A DNA stretch of 64,000 bases from Saprospiraceae bacterium. Its GTDB lineage: Bacteria; Bacteroidota; Bacteroidia; Chitinophagales; Saprospiraceae. Shown one piece after another: positions 29,063-37,874 of this stretch (the first letter of the stretch is position 1; every line of letters starts with the position of its first letter). The stretch lies in assembly GCA_028285545.1 (NCBI GenBank), contig JANQPA010000105.1, forward strand, positions 83,965 through 147,964, written 5' to 3'. The notes below the pieces were generated by a model. It saw nothing but the letters and a program-made list of their open reading frames with translations, ran no database searches and was not told the DNA's origin. The position numbers and the translations under genes were made by a program.

Positions 29063-29162
29063 GATCTTCTTCCCTAATCTCTTTAGCCAGTTCTTTCACA
29101 AGCATTTTGAATGCTTCAGACTCCATGCTAATGATGCGTATAGGGGTTGAAAAGTTAGACAT
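29016..29162 (-). pseudogene. Truncated small HTH/excisionase-like gene, copy B
   Basis: From ATG 29162 the minus strand reads SNFSTPIRIISMESEAFKML, then VKELAKEIREEDLDPWITG, and EEA before running into foreign sequence (RIRQL, stop). The first 43 codons match copy A at 26728-26928, so the two are direct repeats about 2.2 kb apart. The second half, which would hold the recognition helix, is missing and replaced by the body of the glycoside hydrolase. The junction lies at about 29030-29036. Confidence 0.6.
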
Positions 29163-29598
29163 AAATAATGTGGAATATCCGGTTTAAATAATTCAACTCA
29201 AATATAATGAATTATAAATACAAACAGATATGACAACGATTCCGACAACTCATCTATTTTGGTAAAATCTAAATCACTGCTTTTCAATAGCCTTTATAAA
29301 TGTTGGAGGGTCTGGATGGGACTTGACAAAAGATAGTAACATCCTGCATTTTTCTTATCAAAACGCCCCACAAGTTCCATTAGAGGGCATTCCAAAAAGA
29401 AAAAAATCAAATAGGCTTGTCAGATTTGATTGTGGTTTTTATGGAGGCGACTGCCTTATAACATTGTGGCTCTTAGAGTTTTTTCATGGCAAATTCTTAT
29501 ATTTCAAAACTTGCCTTGTTTTTCTAATTTTCAATAGGCCACTTTTTTCGGTGAAAGTCAAAGTCACCTTCTCAAAAATGAAATATCATTATAAAATT
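29163..29598. other. Gap holding the left 93-bp repeat
   Basis: A gap between the HTH remnant and the first gene of the cassette. It holds the 93-bp repeat at 29231-29323. The rest has an imperfect hairpin-like stretch (GATTGTGG and CATTGTGG at about 29429 and 29463) but no convincing gene. A 108-codon frame here starts at TTG and has no family resemblance. Confidence 0.5.
29231..29323 (+). repeat. 93-bp direct repeat, left copy
   Basis: Aligns without gaps to 39043-39135, with about 74 of 93 positions identical by eye. The first 20 bases are identical and contain GACAAC twice at a 12-bp period (GACAAC-GATTCC-GACAAC). The block GTCTGGATGGGA near the end is also identical. The middle is diverged. 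Same orientation as the right copy; the two bound a 9.7-kb cassette. No transposase or integrase lies beside it. Confidence 0.7.
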
Positions 29599-30753
29599 TT
29601 AGTTTATAATAGAGGGCAAAGGTATTCCATTATTCAATCTTTCTCCTAAAAGAAAAGCAACTCTTCCTCTACCAACTCTATTAAGTGGTTCATTTGGTAA
29701 TAATGCTTTAATTAATTTTTCTTTTATAACTTCTCGAACTCTATCATACTCCAATCTTGTAACAAACCTTATGCTATTACCGATTAACTCTAAAGCATCA
29801 TCAACTCCCTCTTGAAAATATTCTTTGGCCTGTCGCATTGTATTATTGGGTCTTGGATTAGTTTCTCCCCAAATTATCCTAGTAAATCCATTCGCATAAA
29901 TGTTAAAAAAACCTCTCCGGTAGCCTCTTGCCCTTTCTGCTCTCAATATCTCTACAGTTACTTTAGCTATTGCAAATGCGATTACAAAACCTAATAAAAA
30001 ATATCCAGTTGCTGCTCCAGCTCTAGTAGCCACGATGACTCTTAAGACTCTAACCAATCTTAAGGCACGGGTTGCACCAGCAATGCCAATTCTTCTTTCT
30101 AAATGATCAAAAATTAACTTCCACCCCCCTAGAGAAATAGCAAAATTAAAAACAACTTGTCCTGTGAAAATCATTTCTATTGGAGCGTTTCTAACTGTGA
30201 ATTCACCAAATGAATTTTCAAAGATATTCGCTCTCATTGTAGCAACCCCTAGACTCAATGCTGGTGGTAGAATACTAAAGCCAGGAGTTGGGCCAAATTC
30301 CCATTCAATATTTAATACCTGCCCTTCGGTAAAAACCGCTGGAACAGTAACTGTTTCAATTATCATTTGCTCGAAGTCAATGTCCCCTTGCTCCCTTGAA
30401 CGCCTTTCTATAGAGGATTGGATTGCTTGAAAAATTCTCTCTCCCCAACTAACAAAAACTGCTCTAGTTAATACATAATTTAAACGACTATTTATTGTTT
30501 GTTCCACAACTCCTCGATTTAAGATATATCTAAAGCGAGGATTGTTGTTTTTATTTTGCAATGTAAACCTACCACCAAGACTGGTATTAATTTTGAATTT
30601 ACCTCCAGCTTGTATTGTAGAAATTCTAAAATTTGGAAGTTCGTATTCAATTGCGAATTGACTTTTAGACAAAATAGTTCCACCATTTTGTGTAGTTAAG
30701 CCATTATTTGAATTACCCTTATGTTCTATGATTGATCTATCTCCGTTCCCCAT
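29599..30753 (-). CDS. Uncharacterised protein with central hydrophobic segment
   Basis: A 384-residue protein starting at ATG 30753. I do not recognise a family. Residues 1-110 look beta-rich (QFAIEYELPNFRISTIQAGG, GGRFTLQNKNNNPRFRYILN). Residues about 135-215 are mixed. A hydrophobic stretch at about 225-275 (ALRLVRVLRVIVATRAGAAT, GYFLLGFVIAFAIAKVTVEI) could span or insert into a membrane. The C-terminal 110 residues are basic and helical. There is no signal peptide. It is the last gene of the minus-strand cassette, 437 bp after the basic coiled-coil gene. A pore-forming or membrane-acting role is possible but is only inference. Confidence 0.6.
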   Translation of the reverse strand: MGNGDRSIIEHKGNSNNGLTTQNGGTILSKSQFAIEYELPNFRISTIQAGGKFKINTSLGGRFTLQNKNNNPRFRYILNRGVVEQTINSRLNYVLTRAVFVSWGERIFQAIQSSIERRSREQGDIDFEQMIIETVTVPAVFTEGQVLNIEWEFGPTPGFSILPPALSLGVATMRANIFENSFGEFTVRNAPIEMIFTGQVVFNFAISLGGWKLIFDHLERRIGIAGATRALRLVRVLRVIVATRAGAATGYFLLGFVIAFAIAKVTVEILRAERARGYRRGFFNIYANGFTRIIWGETNPRPNNTMRQAKEYFQEGVDDALELIGNSIRFVTRLEYDRVREVIKEKLIKALLPNEPLNRVGRGRVAFLLGERLNNGIPLPSIIN

Positions 30754-31190
30754 CTTTTTGAATTATTAATGGAATATCTACTTCAAAATATTATTTAATG
30801 CTATTAAATAGAACTATAAATAAATTTGAAGAGAGATTGAATTGCCTTATAAATTTTAGACTATTTTAATATTTCAGAGTAAGACAATTTTTTGGTCCTG
30901 AATTTGGAATCTATTATTGATTGTTTAATGTTCCAAAGTTAGAATTTACGAACTCCGTTTGTAGTTAGGATACTACTATTCATTTCTATTAAAGTTCTAT
31001 AACCTAAAATGCGACTGCAAAATGAACCTATTTACTATTAAATTCTAATGCAATTCAATTTTAATATATTTAACAAATTATACTCTATGAATATCTGCTG
31101 CAAACTCTAACAATAAGTTTTGGGATCTGAGTATTGGAAAAAACAGCTTTTATTAGACTTATCCTGCAAAATTTATTTTACTTCACATGA
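30754..31190. other. Gap inside the cassette
   Basis: A 437-bp AT-rich gap between two same-strand genes. I see no open frame, terminator or repeat in it. It may hold a separate promoter for the 384-residue protein. Confidence 0.4.
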
Positions 31191-33560
31191 TTATTCTTGT
31201 ATATTGGTAGAATGATTATCCTTATTTAGGATTTCGATTCTTTTTTCAATGTTAGAATCTTCAAAATCCTCCTCATTTAATCTAGCAGCCAAACGAATAT
31301 TCTCTAATTCCATATGACGAACTTCAGCCTGAACCTTCTTAACATCAATCGCTCTGTGTACCAGTTTGAAGTCTTCAAGTAATGGATTGGTTCCTGGTAA
31401 TGATTCTATATATAATGAGTCTGTTGGTACTATGACAATATTTTCATCATCATCCGGTTGTAATAGTTTTTGTGTCATAACATGACATACAGCCTCCTTG
31501 ATTTCTTCTTGAGATAATAATTCTGGATTTATCTCATGTACCTTTTTGAGATAATCCTTAAATTCTTCAAATGTGAAATTTCCAAATGGATCTGCATCTC
31601 TTAATTTCACTTGTTCTCCAGAATAATCCTCATAACTAGCTTTCATAAACTTAGTGATGACATTGTCTTCTTTCATAGGGAACATCATGTAATTTCCCTT
31701 GAAACCTATGAGGTTATCCAAATCACAAATTTCAACCAGCTTTTTTGTAGGTAATTTTTCTCCTGCTCTTGCAAGACTGATTTTTGGAGCAGACAGTTCA
31801 AAAGCATATCTATTTACATTTCTATTAACTCCTTCAAAATCAGCGGAAAAGGCTAAAGGATTTTTTATATCTAATTTTCTGAATTTATTGATTGGCTGTT
31901 GCTTAGTATATCTTTTTTCTAGATTTGGCACTTCGATATTGTAAAGACGAAAGTACCTTTGATCAGTTGGTTCATATTCCCAAATCGCTTGCATATAATG
32001 CAGAATATTATCTTTCACATGAATTCTTAATCGGTTTATTTCTGTTTGCTTATTTAAGTGGTCTTTAGTCGCTATAACTAGATCTTGGGTTGCCTTATCC
32101 AGTAATGAATTTGCTTGTACTAACTGTCTTTGGATACCCATAAGCTCATCCTCTAATCTTTCTGAAGAAGATTGTAAATAGCTTTCACGAACTTTAATTA
32201 TTTCCAAATCTCCCCCTTCTCCTCCTCCAAAAAATTTTTCGTCAAGCTTTTCTAATAGTCCTTCATTTGAGTTTTGAGCCCTTATTCTGGCTTTTTCTTC
32301 AACTAATTCTTCAATCCTTTTTGTAAGGGTGTCCAAGGAGTCTTGTCTTGAAGTAATTTGTTGCCGAAGATCCTCAACAATACTTGCTTGAGTTTCTGCG
32401 TGATCTTGCAAAAGGTCAAGAGAGAATTCCTCCCCAATTAGGCTTTGGGATAAAAAGTCTAATGCAGGTATAAATGAATCATCCAGCATAGCTCTCCTTA
32501 AAATCCAGTCATGCTTAATAAGCCAGTCCTCATCGATTTCTTCTGGCTTTGGTACTTCATTGGCAACTAGTATGACAGGGGTCAAACTATGAATCTTTTC
32601 ATTTATGCGGTATCTTCGTTGAAGTTCGAAGAAGAGAAAAGTTACAGGTATTTCGTCGTTTGGATTAGAAATTTCTCCTGATTCTGTAAATTCTGATTCA
32701 AACAACTCATCAGTACTAATTTCTACTTTTCTCTCTTGTTTATACTCTTGTGCTGCCTTTAAAACGGACTCTCTAAAGGTTTTTTTAGTCTTGGAAGACT
32801 CTTTTGAATCATCCTTTTCAAATCCAGTATTCGTTCTAATGCTACCTAATTTAAAATTAAAAGTACCCTCAGACGAAATACTAAAATTAGTTTTTTGTGC
32901 AGCTTTTCTAACAATTTCGGCATCAGCACGCCTGGTTTCCTGAGTTTCCTTTTTAGAATTATAAAGGTTACTCTCAATTTCTTTCCTATTACGTTTAGTA
33001 ACAACTTTTCGCTTTTTAGAATATTTCCTCGTTTCTTTTGGAGCTAAGGGAATGCTCCCGACCATTTCTCCGACCTGATAATCTTCAGGTTTCCATTCTT
33101 GTCTATAGTTAACTAATATTCCAAAATTGACTGAGTTTGGAGCAAAAATATCAAATCGATGAGGTTCTGCAAGCTGTTCTGCAAGCTCGACGAATAAGTT
33201 TTGCAACCTGCTTGGTTCAGAAAAAACAGCTTCCACTTTTGTACTTAACAATATCTGTCTTGCCTCGCTTCGTCTTCTAGCTAGCTCCTCTTTAGAAATT
33301 CCAGAGTCATTAATCGGGTTATTTTCTCCATTTCCTCCAGAAATGATATCTTTTATTGAGGTAAAAGCCTCTGGAATAATTGGGATTGCACTAGAAACTA
33401 TTGCAGTAGGCGAAATTTTTTTTGAAACCTCTACTGCCTTTGCAATTCCTTTGCCAGCTGTTACACCTGCCTTTTTTATACCTCCAAATACTTTTCTTCT
33501 CCTTTCTTTTCTTCTTTGTCTTCTTTTTGCTCTTCTTGCTTTCCTTCTTTTTCTTCCCAT
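31191..33560 (-). CDS. Large basic coiled-coil protein of unknown function
   Basis: A 789-residue protein. Residues 1-24 are almost all Arg and Lys (MGRKRRKARRAKRRQRRKER, then RRK), followed by a Gly/Ala-rich segment (GVTAGKGIAKAVE). At about 150-210 comes a block GEMVGSIPLAPKETRKYSKK and a charged helix region. About 385-525 is a long coiled coil, ending in a conserved-looking stretch HYMQAIWEYEPTDQRYFRLY. The last 250 residues are mixed, with YMMFPMKED and DPFGNFTFEEFKDYLKK. I recall similar QAIWxxEPxDQRFFRLY proteins only as hypothetical. The basic tip could bind nucleic acid or acidic lipid. It lies 29 bp downstream of the transthyretin-fold gene. Confidence 0.7.
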   Translation of the reverse strand: MGRKRRKARRAKRRQRRKERRRKVFGGIKKAGVTAGKGIAKAVEVSKKISPTAIVSSAIPIIPEAFTSIKDIISGGNGENNPINDSGISKEELARRRSEARQILLSTKVEAVFSEPSRLQNLFVELAEQLAEPHRFDIFAPNSVNFGILVNYRQEWKPEDYQVGEMVGSIPLAPKETRKYSKKRKVVTKRNRKEIESNLYNSKKETQETRRADAEIVRKAAQKTNFSISSEGTFNFKLGSIRTNTGFEKDDSKESSKTKKTFRESVLKAAQEYKQERKVEISTDELFESEFTESGEISNPNDEIPVTFLFFELQRRYRINEKIHSLTPVILVANEVPKPEEIDEDWLIKHDWILRRAMLDDSFIPALDFLSQSLIGEEFSLDLLQDHAETQASIVEDLRQQITSRQDSLDTLTKRIEELVEEKARIRAQNSNEGLLEKLDEKFFGGGEGGDLEIIKVRESYLQSSSERLEDELMGIQRQLVQANSLLDKATQDLVIATKDHLNKQTEINRLRIHVKDNILHYMQAIWEYEPTDQRYFRLYNIEVPNLEKRYTKQQPINKFRKLDIKNPLAFSADFEGVNRNVNRYAFELSAPKISLARAGEKLPTKKLVEICDLDNLIGFKGNYMMFPMKEDNVITKFMKASYEDYSGEQVKLRDADPFGNFTFEEFKDYLKKVHEINPELLSQEEIKEAVCHVMTQKLLQPDDDENIVIVPTDSLYIESLPGTNPLLEDFKLVHRAIDVKKVQAEVRHMELENIRLAARLNEEDFEDSNIEKRIEILNKDNHSTNIQE

Positions 33561-33589
33561 TTTAATTACATTTAGAGTTACTTTAATAT

Positions 33590-35548
33590 TTATTGAATAT
33601 CAGCCAAATCCATAATACTGGCCCTATCTTCTGGAGAAAGGGCATTCCATTGTTCTGATGTAATTTCTGGGACCAATCTTTTTACAGTTTCAGGAGGTGG
33701 ATTAACTGCTGAAATTGCTTTGAAAGTATCATTTATGCTTTTCATTAAATTATCAATATCCTTTCTAGCTTCAATTTTTAACATATTGTTTTCAGGGGCC
33801 AATTGTGGTTCTCCATTTAGTCCAGAATAGGTATGTTCCATAAGAACATATTCCTCATAGAGTTCTTCCCCTACTGCTCGGATAGAATCATCAAACACTT
33901 CAGTCCAAATGTCTTCAAATGCAATCTGTAAATTGTAAAAATCGTGGAAGGACACATTATCAGCAGGTCCGGTATGTAATTTTAGGCTGTCAATATTCTC
34001 TTTTAAAGAGGCTCCATCATTACGGGATTTAACAGGCGATAAGCTAACAAGTTTTTCGGGTCCATTCATCGCCAATAATTGTCTTTCTAGAAGATCTCCT
34101 AATATTTGATCAGTAGGAATTTTGTCTTTCCCAAATTGAGAAGCGGGGCTGCTTTCCTCTTCATTTGAATCATCATCATCGCCATTAATTATTTTATTCA
34201 AAATTATTTTAGCTCTTTCTTTTGCCAAAAAGGCTTCTGGTAAGGTTGCCCCCGCAGTAATAATGGAATCAGATCCTTGAATCCCTTTTAGTGCTAAGAG
34301 TTCATCTAGGAGAATTCCTGTTCCCTCCCAATCACCATTAGCTGTTTTAGTAAAACCTGCATTTGTTAATTGCTCATCACTTAAAGTGATAATTGAAAGT
34401 TTACCGTTAGCTCTATCTAAATTATTTGTAATTAAGTTATTTAGTTGTAATGAAAGATCATCATTTGGTCCGAGGTAAGTGTCCTTAACTCTGTGTGCCT
34501 TAGGGAAATTTGATAGTGAAAATTCTTGAAATTTTGTTTCTCGAATTTTCTTAATTAAATCTTTTCGGGCAAGGTATTTAGGTTTATACCGCTCGTTTAA
34601 TTGATTGTTTATTCTATCACAGAATTCAATATCATTATCAATTGAGGTGATAATATCGTCTCTTCTAATCTTTGTAGTTAAGAATAGGGATTTGTTATCA
34701 GTAAGAACCTTACTCCCAGGATAGGAAATCTCATTCCTATCAAGTATAGCAGATGGAATTCTGATCAAAAAAGCTTCTTCTCTCGCAGCTTCAAATCTTG
34801 GTAAGAAATTAAAAAATAAAGTTCCATTAGAATAGTTTGTTGAATAAGGAAATAATAAGGAAGATACATAATTAGTAATATCAGTTTGATCTAGTGGTGC
34901 ATGTACAACAATCAATAGATCTGGACGATCTTCAGTAATTAATTCATTATTCAAATTAGGATCTGCAAATTCCTCATCTGTAAATTGAAAAAGAAATTCG
35001 CCCTTTTCATTTGTTATTCTGGAACCAAGGTTATCTAATGCATTCTTTGTGATATTTTCAAGTTTCAATAGACCGCCTTCCTCTGAAAGTAAAATGGCTA
35101 AAAATGCAGCTCTAAGCTCATTATTTGTAGGGTCATTAAAAAGTTCGCTTCCTATATCCTCAAGCTTTTTCAAGCTGCCACCATTATCATAATTTTCTAT
35201 TTTAGATGAATTCCCTTTTTTAGAATTTTGTTTTGGAAAAATTCCTTCTAATAATTTGGTGATATCCAAATCATGAAGACTAACCAGTAAATTTGGAATA
35301 CCTTGTCCAGTTTCTCTTACAACTACCTTTCCATTGACTTTATTAATATTTGACATAAAATTTATGTTTTGCTGATTTATTGTAATGCTTATGTTCTCTT
35401 TATTACTAGCACTTTCTATTACTTTAGTTTGGCCTAGAACGTTGTTTTTGGAATCAAATGCCATAAAATAAATCCGGTCTAACTTTTCCTGGAGAAGTTT
35501 ACTGACAGATTTTTTTGATTCTAAATATCCACAGCCAAAATATTTCAA
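33590..35548 (-). CDS. Transthyretin/carboxypeptidase-regulatory-like domain protein
   Basis: A frame of 652 codons from TTG 35548, the only standard start ahead of ATG 35464. I keep the TTG because LDRIYFMAFDSKNNVLGQTK looks like a strand of a folded domain that a later ATG would cut. A second module begins NKVNGKVVVRETGQGIPNLL (about residue 69) and closes with SRITNEKGEFLFQFTDEEFA, the pattern of a carboxypeptidase-regulatory/transthyretin beta-sandwich, here interrupted by a 70-residue helical insert. The remaining 420 residues are mostly helical and unrecognised. There is no signal peptide. It lies between the LDT-like gene and the basic coiled-coil gene in one tight run. Confidence 0.65.
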   Translation of the reverse strand: MKYFGCGYLESKKSVSKLLQEKLDRIYFMAFDSKNNVLGQTKVIESASNKENISITINQQNINFMSNINKVNGKVVVRETGQGIPNLLVSLHDLDITKLLEGIFPKQNSKKGNSSKIENYDNGGSLKKLEDIGSELFNDPTNNELRAAFLAILLSEEGGLLKLENITKNALDNLGSRITNEKGEFLFQFTDEEFADPNLNNELITEDRPDLLIVVHAPLDQTDITNYVSSLLFPYSTNYSNGTLFFNFLPRFEAAREEAFLIRIPSAILDRNEISYPGSKVLTDNKSLFLTTKIRRDDIITSIDNDIEFCDRINNQLNERYKPKYLARKDLIKKIRETKFQEFSLSNFPKAHRVKDTYLGPNDDLSLQLNNLITNNLDRANGKLSIITLSDEQLTNAGFTKTANGDWEGTGILLDELLALKGIQGSDSIITAGATLPEAFLAKERAKIILNKIINGDDDDSNEEESSPASQFGKDKIPTDQILGDLLERQLLAMNGPEKLVSLSPVKSRNDGASLKENIDSLKLHTGPADNVSFHDFYNLQIAFEDIWTEVFDDSIRAVGEELYEEYVLMEHTYSGLNGEPQLAPENNMLKIEARKDIDNLMKSINDTFKAISAVNPPPETVKRLVPEITSEQWNALSPEDRASIMDLADIQ

Positions 35549-35591
35549 ATAGAACTCTTTAATTATTACGCAACCATATTGTTATTTAAGC

Positions 35592-36563
35592 CTAAATAAA
35601 CCTTCTAGGTTCCCATTCAATTCCTAAACCAATGGCTGTATTAGGACCTACAATGCCATCACTTGCTCCAGGTCCAAAATATTCTAATTGAAAAATACAC
35701 ACAGCTTTGAAGGTCGCTGGTCCAAAATCTCCATCAATTTTACCTAAATAATACCCTTGTTCTTTTAATCCCCTTTGGACAATAGTTACCAACTTATATT
35801 CTTCATTCTTTCCAGATATTGACTTGTCATTTGAACCATATCTTAATCTTGGCAATACATGTTTATCAATTCTACTACCACTAACCTTTGCAGCATCGCG
35901 TCCATTTAGCAAAGCATAATAGAAGTTTTCTTGCTCAATACCATATGCATTTCCCAAGAACACTGACCAAGGTCCTATATGATGATTATGTTTATCATTT
36001 GGATTTTTAGTCTTTGGGTATCCCATTATAACTTGACAACCAGCGCTGTAGAATTTTTGGCCATTAGCTCCCATTGAATAGGCAGCATGAATATTGTCAT
36101 AAGGAAATGTATATTCGATTCTATCATTAGAATCATAATCTAAATCATCTGCTGTGCGCTGGATTGGAGCTGCAAAATCCATTCTAAAGGCTTCGTAACT
36201 TGAAGGTGCTTGATACTTATGCCGCCCTTTTTTGTATTTTTTGAATAAGCCCGTCATTAATTGATTAGTTCCATTTCCATTAAATGGAATCGATTTCTTA
36301 ATAAAGTCTTCATGTGGAACCGTACTTCCTGGGAAAAGAGCGAACGTATTTTCTTTTGGTTTCCATTGCCCAAGTGTACAACGTAAAAACTTATAGTTCA
36401 CATCTGATAGCACTAATTCATGTGAATCTGAAAAATGAACAGAATCTTCCATCGATACGGGAAGGCATCCACGAAGGCCAAAAAATATCAATTGATCCTT
36501 AGGTACTTCAAAATAGTTGAGGTTAAAGAGTTTTCTGAGATCCTTGTAAGTGAAATTAAACAT
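35592..36563 (-). CDS. L,D-transpeptidase-like protein with C-terminal peptidoglycan-binding domain
   Basis: A 323-residue protein from ATG 36563. Residues 25-200 contain LIFFGLRGCLPV, then NIHAAYSMGANGQKFYSAGC with His159 and Cys176 in the arrangement of L,D-transpeptidase-like (YkuD-superfamily) sites, where SxGCxx holds the nucleophile. Residues 257-313 are a PG_binding_1 domain (LVTIVQRGLKEQGYYLGKID, GDFGPATFKAVCIFQ, DGIVGPNT). It should bind and cleave or remodel peptidoglycan. There is no signal peptide, so it would need release by another route or action from inside. First gene of the four-gene minus-strand run. Confidence 0.65.
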   Translation of the reverse strand: MFNFTYKDLRKLFNLNYFEVPKDQLIFFGLRGCLPVSMEDSVHFSDSHELVLSDVNYKFLRCTLGQWKPKENTFALFPGSTVPHEDFIKKSIPFNGNGTNQLMTGLFKKYKKGRHKYQAPSSYEAFRMDFAAPIQRTADDLDYDSNDRIEYTFPYDNIHAAYSMGANGQKFYSAGCQVIMGYPKTKNPNDKHNHHIGPWSVFLGNAYGIEQENFYYALLNGRDAAKVSGSRIDKHVLPRLRYGSNDKSISGKNEEYKLVTIVQRGLKEQGYYLGKIDGDFGPATFKAVCIFQLEYFGPGASDGIVGPNTAIGLGIEWEPRRFI

Positions 36564-36825
36564 GCCAATTTTCTTTATTAAAGAATATTAGAAATCTTCA
36601 GAATTAATTTCCTACACCTTTTAGCAAGCAAGAAAAATTCTATCGAAGTCTTTTTGGCAATATCGTGAACTATAGTATTTGTGTGGAAGGGAAAAAGGCA
36701 AATGAAAAATTTGTTTTTTTGATTTTTACAGAAATCAAGTACAAATTTTCTATTACTGAAGCTAATATTTTGTAATTTCCATAAATTGTAAATCCAAAAA
36801 TTTGAATTTTTATCGACTAATTAAT

Positions 36826-37848
36826 ATGCATACTCAAAGTAAACTCCAGAGATTATTATTTGAAAAAATTTTGGGAAAATATTCAAATCAATCTGTTGCA
36901 ATACAAGAATTAATGGAAATACTCTCCATCGCTAAAGATGGAATTCATAATAGAAAAAATGGCAAAATTCTCCTCAAGGCAGCTGAAATTAAATCATTAG
37001 CTCAGCATTATAATATTTCCATAGATGAGTTATTAATAAAAGTTTCTAACAAAACTTTCTTTAGTCACAATTTACATCAGAAGACTATCACAAGCTTTAG
37101 AGATTATTTGCTTTCCGTTAATCATCATGTAACTTATTTTAGTAAGCTCCCAAAAAACAAAATATATTACGCTTCACGGGATATTCCAATCTTTTTTTAC
37201 ATGATGTTTCCAAATTTGCTGTCATTCAAATTGTATATATACGGTTTAACGACCTGGTATTTTGACTATCTTCAAGATCAAAAATTTAATTTCGACATTG
37301 TAAAACATGAAGAACATCAAATTGCAAAAAAGGTCTGTACTCTTTCTTGTTCATTTAATAGCTACCATATTTGGACTCATTCAATTATTGAACAGACTCT
37401 CAACCAAATAGAATATATTGCCTTTGACGGAAAATTTGAAAAAAAAGAAATTGCCATAACACTTTGTAATGAAGTTCTTTCAGTAATTCAGCATTGTGAA
37501 GCTATGGCCGAAGCGGGGAGGAAATTCTTGCCAAATGGAAATTTTACTGATTCTTATGGTGAATTTCATCTTTTCCATAATGAACTAGCCAGTTTTAATA
37601 ACTCCATTCTTGCCATTTCAAATCAACAAAAATTAGTTTTCAATACATTTGATAATCCTAATTTTTTATTTTCAAACGATAAAAAATTAGGTGATTCTAC
37701 TGAGAATTGGTTCAAAAAACTTGTTAAACAATCTGAATCACTAAGTGTTCAATCTGAGTTGCATAGGAAAAAATATTTCAACCAACTATATAAAAAGATT
37801 GATCGTTTTCAAAAAAGATTAGAGACCATTTTTGAATTTCATTTGTAG
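36826..37848 (+). CDS. HTH transcriptional regulator, Bacteroidota type, copy 1
   Basis: 340 residues from ATG 36826 (the earlier TTG 36802 is less likely). Residues about 5-75 form a helix-turn-helix region (LQRLLFEKILGKY, then AIQELMEILSIAKDGIHNRK, AEIKSLAQHYNISIDELL). The long C-terminal part carries SRDIPIFFYMMFPNLLSFKL and WTHSIIEQTLNQIEYI, a pattern shared by a family of Bacteroidota regulators of unknown ligand. A tandem paralogue follows 26 bp downstream. It is transcribed away from the four-gene minus-strand run, so it may control that run. Confidence 0.75.
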   Translation: MHTQSKLQRLLFEKILGKYSNQSVAIQELMEILSIAKDGIHNRKNGKILLKAAEIKSLAQHYNISIDELLIKVSNKTFFSHNLHQKTITSFRDYLLSVNHHVTYFSKLPKNKIYYASRDIPIFFYMMFPNLLSFKLYIYGLTTWYFDYLQDQKFNFDIVKHEEHQIAKKVCTLSCSFNSYHIWTHSIIEQTLNQIEYIAFDGKFEKKEIAITLCNEVLSVIQHCEAMAEAGRKFLPNGNFTDSYGEFHLFHNELASFNNSILAISNQQKLVFNTFDNPNFLFSNDKKLGDSTENWFKKLVKQSESLSVQSELHRKKYFNQLYKKIDRFQKRLETIFEFHL

Positions 37849-37874
37849 ATGAAATTTCTGAAAAACCCCTAAAT

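Noticed and set aside
29323..29649. Gene for a 108-residue protein
   Set aside because: TTG start inside the 93-bp repeat, no family resemblance, and its 3' end overlaps the end of a well-supported minus-strand gene.
36604..36690. Promoter TTGG-N-TAGTATTTG ahead of the HTH genes
   Set aside because: The spacing and the -7 box are both off by one or more bases, so I do not list it.
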